Shown: positions 8,320-15,350, numbered from the stretch's first letter. The stretch is 19,908 nt of DNA from CAJQND01 sp051010055 (GCA_051010055.1 JBPCVY010000140.1:1-19908), one strand, 5' to 3'. Notes: generated by a model from the sequence alone, not told the origin. Translations and numbers: made by a program.

Positions 8320-8338
8320 TCAGGGGAGTGAGCGCCAA

Positions 8339-10825
8339 ATGACGAGCCATTTTGTGTTTCGTTTGAAATCTCTTGCTTTGTTTTCCGTTTTTGCATTCTG
8401 TCTAGCCGCTTACGGCATCATTGGGCCTGGAAGCGTACATGCTCAGGACGATACTGCCAACGCAGAGACGGCCGAAGACAAGGACGATGTGGGTTGGCCG
8501 CGTGAGTTTAAAACAGAGGTTGGCACGATAACGGTCTACCAGCCGCAGTTCGATGAACTGAACGGCCCCGATCTGAAAGGCCGGGCCGCGTTCAGCATCG
8601 TTGAAAAGGAAGATGGTGAGCCGGAATTTGGCGCCCTCTTTTTCAACGCCCGGGTAGAAGCCAACAATGAAGAGCGGCTGGCCTATATCGATGATGTTAA
8701 GATAACTGATGTGGCGCTGCCTGAAGCTGAAGATGAAAAGGTGAGCGCCGTAACAAAGGCCATTCAGGAAAACACCGCAAAGGGCGCTGCCACAATATCG
8801 CTCGACCGGCTTGCAGTGGCGCTGCGTGATGCAGAAACCGAACGGAAAGAGGCTGAAAACCTAAAAAATGATGCTCCGAAAATCATCATTAAGAGTGTGC
8901 CAGCGGTGCTTTTATACGTAGACGGCAAGCCCAAAATGTCTGCCATTGAAGGCACCAGCGCCCTGGCCATGGAAAATTCACCGTTTCCCATCGTGCTCGA
9001 CCCCAAGACGAAAAAATATTACCTGAACGGCGGGGCGATCTGGTACGAAGCTGCCGACATCAAGGGGCCCTGGAAGTACACCGAAAAGGTGCCCCAGGAA
9101 ATCAGCGCGCTTATCAAGCTCACCGATGAGCAGAAGAAAGATCTCAAAGAACTTATCGGCTCAGAAGAAGACGACGACCGCATCCCGGAAATCGTCTACA
9201 CCGATGTGCCATCCGAGCTGGTGATTATCGATGGCAAGCCATCCTTCACTCCGCTTGTTGGTGCTGATCTTCTCTATGTTGAGAATTCGGAAACCTCCAT
9301 CTTTCTCGATCCGGCGGCCAAGAAATACTACATGCTGCTTTCTGGCCGCTGGTATGAAAACAGCGAAATGAAAGAAGATGGCTGGGCGTATGTGCCGTCA
9401 ACGGACTTGCCGGAAAGCTTTGCCGCCATTCCTGAAGACTCTGATCGCGGCGCGGTGCTGAGTTCGGTCGCCGGTACAGAACAGGCCGAAGAAGCAATCG
9501 CCGAGGCAAGCATTCCGCAAGTTACCGCCATCAGCCGCAAGGAAGCGAAAACAGAAGTCAAATATGATGGCGAGCCGAAGTTTGAGCCGATTAAGGGCAC
9601 AAAGATGCAATATGCGGTCAATACCGCAGCAACGGTGCTTCTCATCGATGGGCGCTATTATGTGGTTGATCAGGGCGTTTGGTTCGTCGGCGACACCCCC
9701 ACCGGGCCCTGGCAGGTTGCCGATGAAGTGCCTTCCGAAGTGGAAGAAATCCCGGCCGACAATCCCGCCTACAATGTGAAATATGTGAAGGTGTATGACT
9801 CAACACCCGAGTATGTCTATGTGGGCTATACGCCGGGTTATGTAGGCTCATACATTTATGGCGGCACGCTGGTATACGGCACCGGCTATTTCTACCGCTC
9901 ATGGTGGGGTCCGTACTATTATCCGCGCCCGCTCACCTGGTGCCTGGGCGCATTCTTCAGGCCGTGGTATGGCTGGGGTTACTCGCTTGGGTGGGGCCGC
10001 TTCCACTTTCATGCTGGCTTTGGACTGGGTTATGCCTGGCACCGGCACCGCCGCGTTGGGTGGTACGGGCCTGGTGGCTACTACTCCCATCGCTATAACC
10101 GCTATAGGGCAAAGCATCACCGCGCAGCCCACTACCGGCACCGCAACAATATTTACCGCCGTCCGGCAAACCAAAGGCGCAACCAGTTCAAGCGCGACCG
10201 GCCCGGGCGTGACAATCTTCGCCGTGATTTCAAGAACGCGAAGGCCCGGCCCAACAATGTCTTTACCGACCGCAAGGGCAATGTTTACCGCAAGACCAAG
10301 GATGGTTGGCAAAAGCGTGACGGCAAGCAATGGAAGAACACCAAGCTAGACCGGGTTGCGCGGCCTGGCACGGGTGATCGCAGGCCTGGAAATCTGGATA
10401 AATCCAAGCGTCCCGCAGCCGGTGACAAGGCCAAACGTCCTGCAGCCGGTGATAAGGCGAAACGCCCGGCAACAAGGGACAAGGCCAAAAAACCTGCAGC
10501 AAAAAAACCTGCAGCCAAACCGGCCAAGAAACCAGCGGCCAAACCGGCTCAAAAGAAAAAGCCGGCAACCAAGAAGGCTGCAAAGCCAAAGGCGAAGCCA
10601 CAAAAGAAACAGGCAGCACGGCCCAAAAAGACAAAACAGGCCGCCCGCCAGCCGCAGCGCAAAAAGAGCTCATCACGCAAGAGTTCCCATAGCCTGCAGC
10701 GGCAAAGCCATTCCCGCAGCCGGGGCTCGCAACGTTCACGCAGCCATTCTGCACGGCGCAGGCCAAGCAGCGGAGGACGCCGTGGCGGTGGTGGGCGCCG
10801 TGGTGGCGGAGGACGCAGGCGCTGA
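8339..10825 (+). CDS. Secreted protein with three W/Y repeats, Gly/Tyr/His-rich core and histone-H1-like basic tail
   Basis: An 828-residue exported protein without an assigned function. Start: ATG at 8339 with GGGGAG 10 nt upstream; an in-frame ATG at 8297 lies inside the leader hairpin and is rejected. Residues 1-35 form a signal peptide ending VHAQ. Residues 50-175 are an acidic N-domain. Three related units follow (about 181-256, 283-357, 404-472), each with a Gly-Lys/Glu-Pro-x-x-x-x-Ile motif, an N-containing strand, a YY pair, a Trp and a GPW or GW. Residues 480-580 are rich in Tyr, Trp and Gly (EYVYVGYTPGYVGSY at 491-505). Residues 556-601 hold nine histidines. From about 610 the chain is basic; from 690 it is Lys/Ala/Pro-rich, then Ser/Arg-rich, and ends RRGGGGRRGGGGRRR, with no Asp or Glu after D714. 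Proteins with the repeats and Gly-rich part occur widely in Hyphomicrobiales as large uncharacterised proteins. It may act in the cell envelope or bind polyanions, which is inference. Confidence 0.88.
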   Translation: MTSHFVFRLKSLALFSVFAFCLAAYGIIGPGSVHAQDDTANAETAEDKDDVGWPREFKTEVGTITVYQPQFDELNGPDLKGRAAFSIVEKEDGEPEFGALFFNARVEANNEERLAYIDDVKITDVALPEAEDEKVSAVTKAIQENTAKGAATISLDRLAVALRDAETERKEAENLKNDAPKIIIKSVPAVLLYVDGKPKMSAIEGTSALAMENSPFPIVLDPKTKKYYLNGGAIWYEAADIKGPWKYTEKVPQEISALIKLTDEQKKDLKELIGSEEDDDRIPEIVYTDVPSELVIIDGKPSFTPLVGADLLYVENSETSIFLDPAAKKYYMLLSGRWYENSEMKEDGWAYVPSTDLPESFAAIPEDSDRGAVLSSVAGTEQAEEAIAEASIPQVTAISRKEAKTEVKYDGEPKFEPIKGTKMQYAVNTAATVLLIDGRYYVVDQGVWFVGDTPTGPWQVADEVPSEVEEIPADNPAYNVKYVKVYDSTPEYVYVGYTPGYVGSYIYGGTLVYGTGYFYRSWWGPYYYPRPLTWCLGAFFRPWYGWGYSLGWGRFHFHAGFGLGYAWHRHRRVGWYGPGGYYSHRYNRYRAKHHRAAHYRHRNNIYRRPANQRRNQFKRDRPGRDNLRRDFKNAKARPNNVFTDRKGNVYRKTKDGWQKRDGKQWKNTKLDRVARPGTGDRRPGNLDKSKRPAAGDKAKRPAAGDKAKRPATRDKAKKPAAKKPAAKPAKKPAAKPAQKKKPATKKAAKPKAKPQKKQAARPKKTKQAARQPQRKKSSSRKSSHSLQRQSHSRSRGSQRSRSHSARRRPSSGGRRGGGGRRGGGGRRR
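8879..9754 (+). repeat. Three degenerate protein-level repeats within the large secreted protein
   Basis: Units at residues about 181-256, 283-357 and 404-472 share the order: Val-Pro or charged lead, hydrophobic strand, DGKP/DGEP with following Lys/Ser-x-x, Gly-Thr or Gly-Ala, Asn, hydrophobic strand with Asp, YY, Gly-x-W-(Y/F), then GPW (unit 1 and 3) or DGW (unit 2) and a closing Val/Leu-Pro. The DNA copies have diverged, so this is old duplication and not recent slippage. Confidence 0.75.
10406..10486 (+). repeat. Three tandem 27-nt units encoding KRPAAGDKA
   Basis: Units at 10406-10432, 10433-10459 and 10460-10486 encode KRPAAGDKA, KRPAAGDKA and KRPATRDKA. Units 1 and 2 are almost identical in DNA, differing at a few third positions. 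They open the Lys/Ala/Pro-rich tail, and shorter KKPAAK-type repeats follow to about 10570. This looks like slippage-driven expansion of a low-complexity tail. Confidence 0.85.
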
Positions 10826-10845
10826 TAAGCATCTGGGCACTTGAG

Positions 10846-10887
10846 AACCCGGCTATTGAAATAATTCATGGCCGGGTTTTCTATTTC
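10846..10887 (+). terminator. Rho-independent terminator after the large secreted protein
   Basis: AACCCGGC (10846-10853) pairs perfectly over 8 bp with GCCGGGTT (10871-10878), and the stem runs into a T-rich tail (TTTTCTATTT). It starts 20 nt after the stop codon. The next gene is on the minus strand and ends at 10894, so the site also separates two converging transcripts. Confidence 0.8.
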
Positions 10888-10893
10888 TGAATG

Positions 10894-11130
10894 CTAGTTG
10901 TTTTCGCTTTTTGAGGCACCGGCAAGGATGGCCATGCCCCACACACCAACAAAGAAAAACACGAGATAAAGCAGGATTTCAGTGACGAAAGAACCCGCCG
11001 CATAAGTGGCATGGGCGCCAAGGAAGTAGCGCGCAAGTTCGCCCAGTTCCTTGTGAAAACCTATAAAGTAGTGAAGAACCGCGAGTACGATGGCGGTGAT
11101 GACCATTGCAAGTCCGAGATTTCGCAGCAT
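10894..11130 (-). CDS. Small membrane protein with two predicted helices, unknown function
   Basis: I do not recognise a family. From the ATG at 11130 the protein has 78 residues: a first hydrophobic stretch (about 5-24, AMVITAIVLAVLHYFIGF), a short polar loop (KELGELARYF), and a second stretch (about 44-70, ending VWGMAILAGA), with a polar C-terminus SKSENN. The frame stays open up to 11289, but the extra 53 residues are not membrane-like and read as non-coding; a GGGA lies about 7 nt before the chosen ATG. It converges with the large repeat protein and diverges from the small ORF at 11211. It is probably an inner-membrane protein. Whether the start is here or at the ATG 8 codons later is uncertain. 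Confidence 0.6.
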   Translation of the reverse strand: MLRNLGLAMVITAIVLAVLHYFIGFHKELGELARYFLGAHATYAAGSFVTEILLYLVFFFVGVWGMAILAGASKSENN

Positions 11131-11199
11131 GTTGTTCCCAGCGCCGTCGTTTTGGGCATAATAAACCTGATTTCGTTGTTTTGGCCATGGGCGCTGTGT

Positions 11200-11203
11200 G
11201 GAG
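11200..11203 (+). promoter_or_regulatory. Ribosome binding site supporting the 48-residue ORF
   Basis: GGAG (11200-11203) lies 7 nt before the ATG at 11211. It is the main reason to regard the short ORF as translated, because the upstream in-frame ATGs lack such a site. Confidence 0.45.
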
Positions 11204-11210
11204 ACCAAAT

Positions 11211-11357
11211 ATGGCCTTGCAACTTGCAAAGAGGCATAAACGGGTGATTGAGTACACATTTCAAATGCTGGGCGAAAATATCGCCTCAATTGCGGTCATC
11301 AGCTTTTTTGCCGGTGTGGTTATTGGCGGCGGAATTGTCTGGTTGTTGAAAAGATAG
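11211..11357 (+). CDS. Short single-pass membrane protein (48 residues), unknown function
   Basis: The ORF starts MALQLAKRHKRVIEYTFQML, a basic and amphipathic N-terminus. One membrane helix follows (about 24-44, Ile/Ala/Val/Gly-rich with GVVIGGGIVWLL), then a Lys-Arg end, giving a helix flanked by positive charge. A good Shine-Dalgarno precedes it and its stop is only 12 nt before the methyltransferase start, so both probably share a transcript. No family is recognised. The Gly-rich helix (GVVIGGG) resembles packing motifs of small membrane subunits. The chance that it is a spurious ORF is real, but start, helix and spacing agree. Confidence 0.5.
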   Translation: MALQLAKRHKRVIEYTFQMLGENIASIAVISFFAGVVIGGGIVWLLKR

Positions 11358-11369
11358 GCGCACGAACCT

Positions 11370-12044
11370 ATGGCGCGGTTCATATCCGACTATAGCAGGG
11401 AACCGGAAGGTTCAACAGAAGATGGGCGTTTCAGCGGGCCCGCATTCGAGCGGAACCATCGGCCGATTTTTGAGGTTTTAGGACGAGTTCTTGATGGCCG
11501 GTCCGGCGATGTGCTGGAAATCGGCAGCGGGCCAGGTCAGCATATCTCGCTGTTTGCCAAATGGCTCCCAGACAGCACGTTCTGGCCAAGCGACCCGATG
11601 CCGGCCCACCGCAAGAGCGTTTCGGCCTGGTGCGCCCAACACCGGGTTGAAAATGTCATGGAACCGTTGGAACTGGATGCGGCGGCTCAAGATTGGGAGT
11701 TGGATGAGCCGGGAAGAGCGCCTGGCTGCAAGTTCCGTATCATTCTCTGCATCAATGTTTTTCACATTGCGCCCTGGGAAGTGGCGTGCGGTGTGTTGCG
11801 TGGGGCAGGGCAGTATCTCGCAGAAGACGGTGCGCTTCTGGTCTATGGGCCGTTCTCAATTGATGGGGAACATGTTTCGGAGAGCAACGCCAAGTTTGAT
11901 ATTTCCCTGGGTTCAAGCGATCCCCAATGGGGTGTGCGCGACAGCGCGGATGTTGAGAAAGAAGCTAGAACGCACGGTCTTGTGATCGACGAAATCGTCA
12001 AAATGCCTTCGAACAACTTCATTCTTGTCATTAAACGGGGCTAG
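11370..12044 (+). CDS. DUF938 family class I SAM-dependent methyltransferase
   Basis: A 224-residue cytoplasmic protein of the DUF938 family, the bacterial relatives of human METTL26. Seen in order: RFSGPAFERNHRPI near the N-terminus, the SAM-binding motif I VLEIGSGPGQHISLFAKWLP (about 48-67), the WPSDP strand end, LCINVFHIAPWE where motif IV lies, YGPFSIDGEHVSESNAKFD, DPQWGVRD, and the C-terminal MPSNNFILVIKR. These blocks match the family from end to end and the length is normal. The substrate of DUF938 proteins is not established. It sits 12 nt after the short membrane-protein ORF and 36 nt before the MBL-fold gene, so a small operon is likely. No truncation or missing SAM residue is apparent. 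Confidence 0.9.
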   Translation: MARFISDYSREPEGSTEDGRFSGPAFERNHRPIFEVLGRVLDGRSGDVLEIGSGPGQHISLFAKWLPDSTFWPSDPMPAHRKSVSAWCAQHRVENVMEPLELDAAAQDWELDEPGRAPGCKFRIILCINVFHIAPWEVACGVLRGAGQYLAEDGALLVYGPFSIDGEHVSESNAKFDISLGSSDPQWGVRDSADVEKEARTHGLVIDEIVKMPSNNFILVIKRG

Positions 12045-12080
12045 ACTGTTATCATCGCTGTAAATAGCGGGTATGCGGTC

Positions 12081-12881
12081 ATGGCTGTTGTGCGGACAAT
12101 TTTGGCCTTCATGATTCTTGCTTTCGTGATGGCTCCTCCATCGGATGCAAAGCCCAGCCGGTGCCTGGCGATCGCTGAGAACAATCCCGGTATCACCTAT
12201 GTGAGTTTGCGACAGGCAGCGCTGGCGGAAGACGAGGTGAAACTCACGTTCGTCGGCCACTCCACATATCTCATCGAAACGCCGCAAGGGGTAACCATCG
12301 CAACTGACTATGCCGGTTATGCCGGCCCTGGCGTTGTGCCCAAAGTGGTGACCATGAACCATGCCCATGAGACCCACTACACCGACTTTCCCGACAGCCG
12401 CATCGAACATGTTCTGCGTGGCTGGGACCCGAAAGGCGGGGCGGCCAATCACGATGTTGAGGTGGATGATGTGCATATCCGCAATGTACCGACCGATATC
12501 CGCACCTGGGCGGGGACGCCGGAAGTTTTTGGAAATTCAATTTTTATATTTGAGGTTGCTGGCCTGTGCATTGGCCATCTCGGGCATTTGCACCACATCC
12601 CCACGCCCCAGCACTACGGCATCATCGGCATTCTGGATGTGGTCATGGTTCCGGTCGATGGTACCTTCACGCTCAAGCATGACAGCATGGCCGAAGTGCT
12701 GAAGACTTTGCGGGCGCGATTGATTTTGCCAATGCATTTTTTTGGCACCGGAACGCTGGCATCGTTCCTGGACGCACTTGGCGGGGTTTTCGAGATTAAA
12801 ACCCATGATGGCCCGACAATCACCATTTCCGACAAGACCCTTCCCAAGAAACCCACAGTGATGGTTCTTCCAGGCTTTTAA
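12081..12881 (+). CDS. Exported metallo-beta-lactamase-fold protein (UlaG-like) with altered metal motif
   Basis: 266 residues. Residues 1-23 form a signal peptide (hydrophobic core, then APPSDA), so the protein is probably periplasmic. The fold is visible as FVGHSTYLIETPQGVTIATD (57-76), which matches UlaG-like proteins. Next comes NHAHETHYTD (93-102), the position of the HxHxDH metal motif; H94, H96 and H99 are present but the usual Asp is Thr98. Then GHLGHLHH (165-172), D193 in the PVDG turn, and H219 in PMHFFG supply further candidate ligands. The set is nearly that of a two-metal hydrolase lacking the Asp that binds the second metal, so it may be a one-metal or degenerate enzyme. It lies 36 nt after the DUF938 gene and 68 nt before glpK on the same strand. 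Substrate unknown. Confidence 0.85.
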   Translation: MAVVRTILAFMILAFVMAPPSDAKPSRCLAIAENNPGITYVSLRQAALAEDEVKLTFVGHSTYLIETPQGVTIATDYAGYAGPGVVPKVVTMNHAHETHYTDFPDSRIEHVLRGWDPKGGAANHDVEVDDVHIRNVPTDIRTWAGTPEVFGNSIFIFEVAGLCIGHLGHLHHIPTPQHYGIIGILDVVMVPVDGTFTLKHDSMAEVLKTLRARLILPMHFFGTGTLASFLDALGGVFEIKTHDGPTITISDKTLPKKPTVMVLPGF

Positions 12882-12949
12882 CCTGCTGACAGAAACCATG
12901 CCCGCATGCCACCATGCCGTTTGCAACATTGGAATATGCGGGGGAAATA

Positions 12950-14446
12950 ATGAGCGGTTACATACTGGCAATCGATCAGGGCACCACGTCTTCGCGGGCA
13001 ATCATATTTGATAGGGAGATGAAGATTAAAGCAGTGAGCCAGCAGGAGTTTGCCCAGCATTTTCCCCATTCAGGTTGGGTTGAACATGACCTGGAAGATA
13101 TCTGGAACACCGTTGTTACAACTTGCCGCGCGGCGATGGATAAGGCCGGGGCGCACGCATCAGATATTGCCGCGATTGGCATCACCAACCAACGCGAGAC
13201 AACCGCCGTTTGGGACCGTGACACCGGCGCGCCCATTCACCGGGCAATCGTGTGGCAGGACAGGCGCACCGCTGATATCTGTGCTGAGTTGAAGAGATGC
13301 GGCAAAGAAGCAGAAGTGAGCGCGCGCACCGGGCTCTTGCTCGATCCTTACTTCACCGGAACCAAGCTTTCCTGGCTTCTCGACAATGTGGAAGGCGCAC
13401 GCCAGAAGGCAACGAGCGGCAAGCTGTTATTCGGCACCATTGATACGTTCTTGCTGTGGCGGCTGACGGGTGGTGCGGTTCATGCAAGCGATGCAACCAA
13501 TGCCAGCCGCACGCTTTTGTACGATATCCATGATGGCGGCTGGTCGCCGGAACTGCTCGATCTTTTCAATGTGCCCACGGAAGTTCTGCCCGAAGTGCGC
13601 GACTGCGCGGCTGAATATGGCGCCACCGTGGAGAGCCTTTTCGGCGGCGCCATCAAAATTGCCGGTATTGCCGGTGACCAACAGGCGGCAACTGTCGGCC
13701 AGGCCTGTTTTTCTCCGGGCATGATGAAGTCGACATATGGCACCGGATGTTTTGCCCTGCTCAATACGGGGAATGAGGCGATTGCGTCCAAGAACAGGTT
13801 GCTGACGACGGTTGCCTATCAGTTTGATGGCAAGCCAACTTACGCCCTTGAGGGTTCCATTTTTATTGCCGGGGCAGCCGTGCAATGGCTGCGCGACGGG
13901 CTGGGAGTTATCGGCCATGCAGCACAATCCGGCGAATTGGCTGCTGATGCTGATGAAAACCACCATGTTTATCTGGTGCCTGCATTCACCGGCCTTGGGG
14001 CACCTTATTGGGATGCAGAATGCCGCGGCGCCATGTTTGGCCTCACGCGCAATTCCGGCCCGGCGGAGTTTTCCCGCGCTGCCCTTGAGGCGGTGTGTTA
14101 CCAGACCCGCGATTTGCTGGAGGCAATGCACCGGGACTGGGGCGGGGCGAGCGATACGGTTTTGAGGGTGGATGGCGGCATGGTTGCCTCAGACTGGCTG
14201 ATGCAGCGGCTGGCAGACATTCTCCATGCACCGGTGGACAGGCCCGAAATTCTCGAAACAACCGCCCTGGGCGCAGCCTATCTCGCAGGTCTGCAGGCGG
14301 GACTTTTGCCGAAACCGGAAGAGTTTGCTGCCCAATGGGGGCGCGAGAGACGCTTTGCACCTGTAATGGACGGTGATGAGCGCGAGCGCAAATATGCCGG
14401 CTGGAAAGATGCGGTGCGGCGCACGTTGTCAGCGCCCACTTCCTAA
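12950..14446 (+). CDS. glpK: Glycerol kinase
   Basis: 498 residues, the normal length. It phosphorylates glycerol with ATP to sn-glycerol 3-phosphate in the cytoplasm. Seen: the FGGY N-terminal phosphate motif AIDQGTTSSRAIIFD (7-21), the R82-E83 glycerol-binding pair in TNQRETT, W102-Q103-D104 in VWQDRR, the catalytic Asp in IAGDQQAA (D243), MKSTYGTGCF (259-268), VPAFTGLGAPYWD (343-355), and the C-terminal ATP-binding LRVDGG (405-410). The ATG at 12950 has a GGGGGA Shine-Dalgarno and begins exactly at the conserved N-terminus; a longer frame from 12914 is rejected. No glpF, glpD, glpR or glycerol transporter is adjacent, which is unusual. The upstream genes on the strand are an MBL protein and a methyltransferase. 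It ends 7 nt before the stop of a converging gene, with no visible terminator. Confidence 0.96.
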   Translation: MSGYILAIDQGTTSSRAIIFDREMKIKAVSQQEFAQHFPHSGWVEHDLEDIWNTVVTTCRAAMDKAGAHASDIAAIGITNQRETTAVWDRDTGAPIHRAIVWQDRRTADICAELKRCGKEAEVSARTGLLLDPYFTGTKLSWLLDNVEGARQKATSGKLLFGTIDTFLLWRLTGGAVHASDATNASRTLLYDIHDGGWSPELLDLFNVPTEVLPEVRDCAAEYGATVESLFGGAIKIAGIAGDQQAATVGQACFSPGMMKSTYGTGCFALLNTGNEAIASKNRLLTTVAYQFDGKPTYALEGSIFIAGAAVQWLRDGLGVIGHAAQSGELAADADENHHVYLVPAFTGLGAPYWDAECRGAMFGLTRNSGPAEFSRAALEAVCYQTRDLLEAMHRDWGGASDTVLRVDGGMVASDWLMQRLADILHAPVDRPEILETTALGAAYLAGLQAGLLPKPEEFAAQWGRERRFAPVMDGDERERKYAGWKDAVRRTLSAPTS

Positions 14447-14453
14447 CACCATG

Positions 14454-14993
14454 CTACGATTTGCGCCGGGATGAGGAACCCTTGGCGCTTTTTGAACTGG
14501 ATGGCGAATCCCAGTTTTTCACAAGCTGGGTGACGGCGGCAATGAGCGGAAACAGCATCTTGGGCGCCAGCGCCTCCATCGGGTTTTTCATGAGGTTTGA
14601 AATCGTTGACCGCATGCCCATGATTTCATCGCGCACCAGACGCAGTTCATTGTGTACTGCCTTTGCCTCTGCCTCTATATCGGCAAGCGCCATCTCACGA
14701 ACTTCTTCTACAACTTTGGCTTCCGGCCCCGGCGCAAGACGCTGGGCGATTGAAACGAACACAACCGCAATCACCAAATTGCCAAGCGCAACGTAAAGCG
14801 CTGCCAATGCCTTGCCCTGGCTCACTTCGAGCGCGAAAAACACTGCCAGGTTCAACATGCCCATACCGAACAGTCCGGCCAGCGCTCCAAGCGCGCCAAG
14901 AATTATCTTGTGCGTGAAAACCCGAAGTTTCAGTTCACCGAGCATACGCTCCGATGTCCACAAAACTTTGAGATGGCGTACAAACACTTCCAT
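14454..14993 (-). CDS. Holin-X-like (phage_holin_3_6 type) membrane protein
   Basis: 179 residues. A short amphipathic start is followed by two hydrophobic segments (about 30-57 and 62-85), then a charged helical region (90-130, rich in Glu/Ala/Arg, likely coiled coil), a hydrophobic patch (147-158) and a Ser/Lys/Arg tail. This is the layout of the putative holin-X superfamily, common in non-phage chromosomes, where no lysis role is shown. It is translated after the DUF883-like gene with a 14-nt gap; the Shine-Dalgarno CAGGAG sits 8 nt before the ATG and next to the previous stop. It ends 7 nt from glpK, head to head at the 3' ends. The family call rests on layout and is moderate; the function is unknown. 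Confidence 0.65.
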   Translation of the reverse strand: MEVFVRHLKVLWTSERMLGELKLRVFTHKIILGALGALAGLFGMGMLNLAVFFALEVSQGKALAALYVALGNLVIAVVFVSIAQRLAPGPEAKVVEEVREMALADIEAEAKAVHNELRLVRDEIMGMRSTISNLMKNPMEALAPKMLFPLIAAVTQLVKNWDSPSSSKSAKGSSSRRKS

Positions 14994-15007
14994 GACGAGT
15001 ACTCCTG

Positions 15008-15325
15008 TTACTTTGAAATACGCCCGATAACGATGCCCAAGGCAAATGCTGCGGCGATGGCCAGTACCGGGTGATTTTTCAGGCCTTCCTCAGCGGCTTC
15101 CGCAAAACCTTCAACACTGGATTCCAGCTCCCGGACATATTCTTCCATTTGCGCCTCCCACTCTGCCGGCTCTTCCTCCGGCTCTGGTGGGGCTGGTTCA
15201 TCCGGTGGTTCCGGTTCTTTCTTTCCCTTGGGTGCTTGTTGTGCTTTTGAGCGCGCGCGGGAGAGTTCTTCTGCCTCGCGTTTTAGTTCAGCTATCTGCT
15301 TTGCAAGGTCGTCTTCAGCCGCCAT
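15008..15325 (-). CDS. DUF883 (ElaB/YqjD)-like small membrane protein
   Basis: 105 residues. Charged helix or coiled coil at 1-30 (AELKREAEELSRARSKAQ), a Pro/Glu-rich linker (about 34-55), an acidic helix (57-83), then a C-terminal membrane segment HPVLAIAAAFALGIVIGR (85-102). The terminal NHPVLAIAAAFALGIVIGRI pattern is that of ElaB/YqjD/DUF883 proteins, in which the C-terminal helix anchors the protein in the inner membrane; E. coli YqjD also binds ribosomes in stationary phase. The Shine-Dalgarno AAGGAAGGG precedes the ATG. It sits between the AI-2E-family transporter (25 nt upstream) and the holin-X-like gene (14 nt downstream), so the three form an operon. The Pro/Glu linker is an unusual addition. 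Confidence 0.7.
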   Translation of the reverse strand: MAAEDDLAKQIAELKREAEELSRARSKAQQAPKGKKEPEPPDEPAPPEPEEEPAEWEAQMEEYVRELESSVEGFAEAAEEGLKNHPVLAIAAAFALGIVIGRISK

Positions 15326-15350
15326 CCCAGCCCTTCCTTTCGCTCACATT

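Larger units (their letters stand above)
8037..8338. other. 302-bp divergent intergenic region, AT-rich
   Basis: No gene is visible here. The region separates the L,D-transpeptidase (minus) from the large repeat protein (plus) and must hold both promoters. Its middle (about 8090-8280) is clearly richer in A and T than its surroundings. It contains a possible promoter at 8234-8262 and a strong hairpin at 8286-8319, which have their own entries. Confidence 0.7.

Noticed and set aside
8297..8338. Upstream in-frame start for the large secreted protein
   Set aside because: It would add 14 residues ahead of the signal peptide and starts inside the leader hairpin, with no Shine-Dalgarno; ATG 8339 has one.
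10406..10570. CRISPR-like tandem repeat
   Set aside because: The 27-nt units are contiguous without spacers and lie in frame inside a coding sequence, so they are a coding low-complexity repeat.
10263..10832. 189-codon open frame opposite the basic tail
   Set aside because: Low-complexity GC-rich DNA encoding the Lys/Arg tail leaves several frames open by chance; the Cys/Trp/Leu-rich translation is typical of such shadows.
13427..14131. 234-codon open frame on the minus strand
   Set aside because: It is antisense to the middle of glycerol kinase, which is certain; no Shine-Dalgarno or recognised motif.
14454..14993. Prophage remnant, because of the holin-like protein
   Set aside because: No endolysin, integrase, tail or capsid gene is near; neighbours are ordinary chromosomal genes and holin-X-like proteins are common outside phages.
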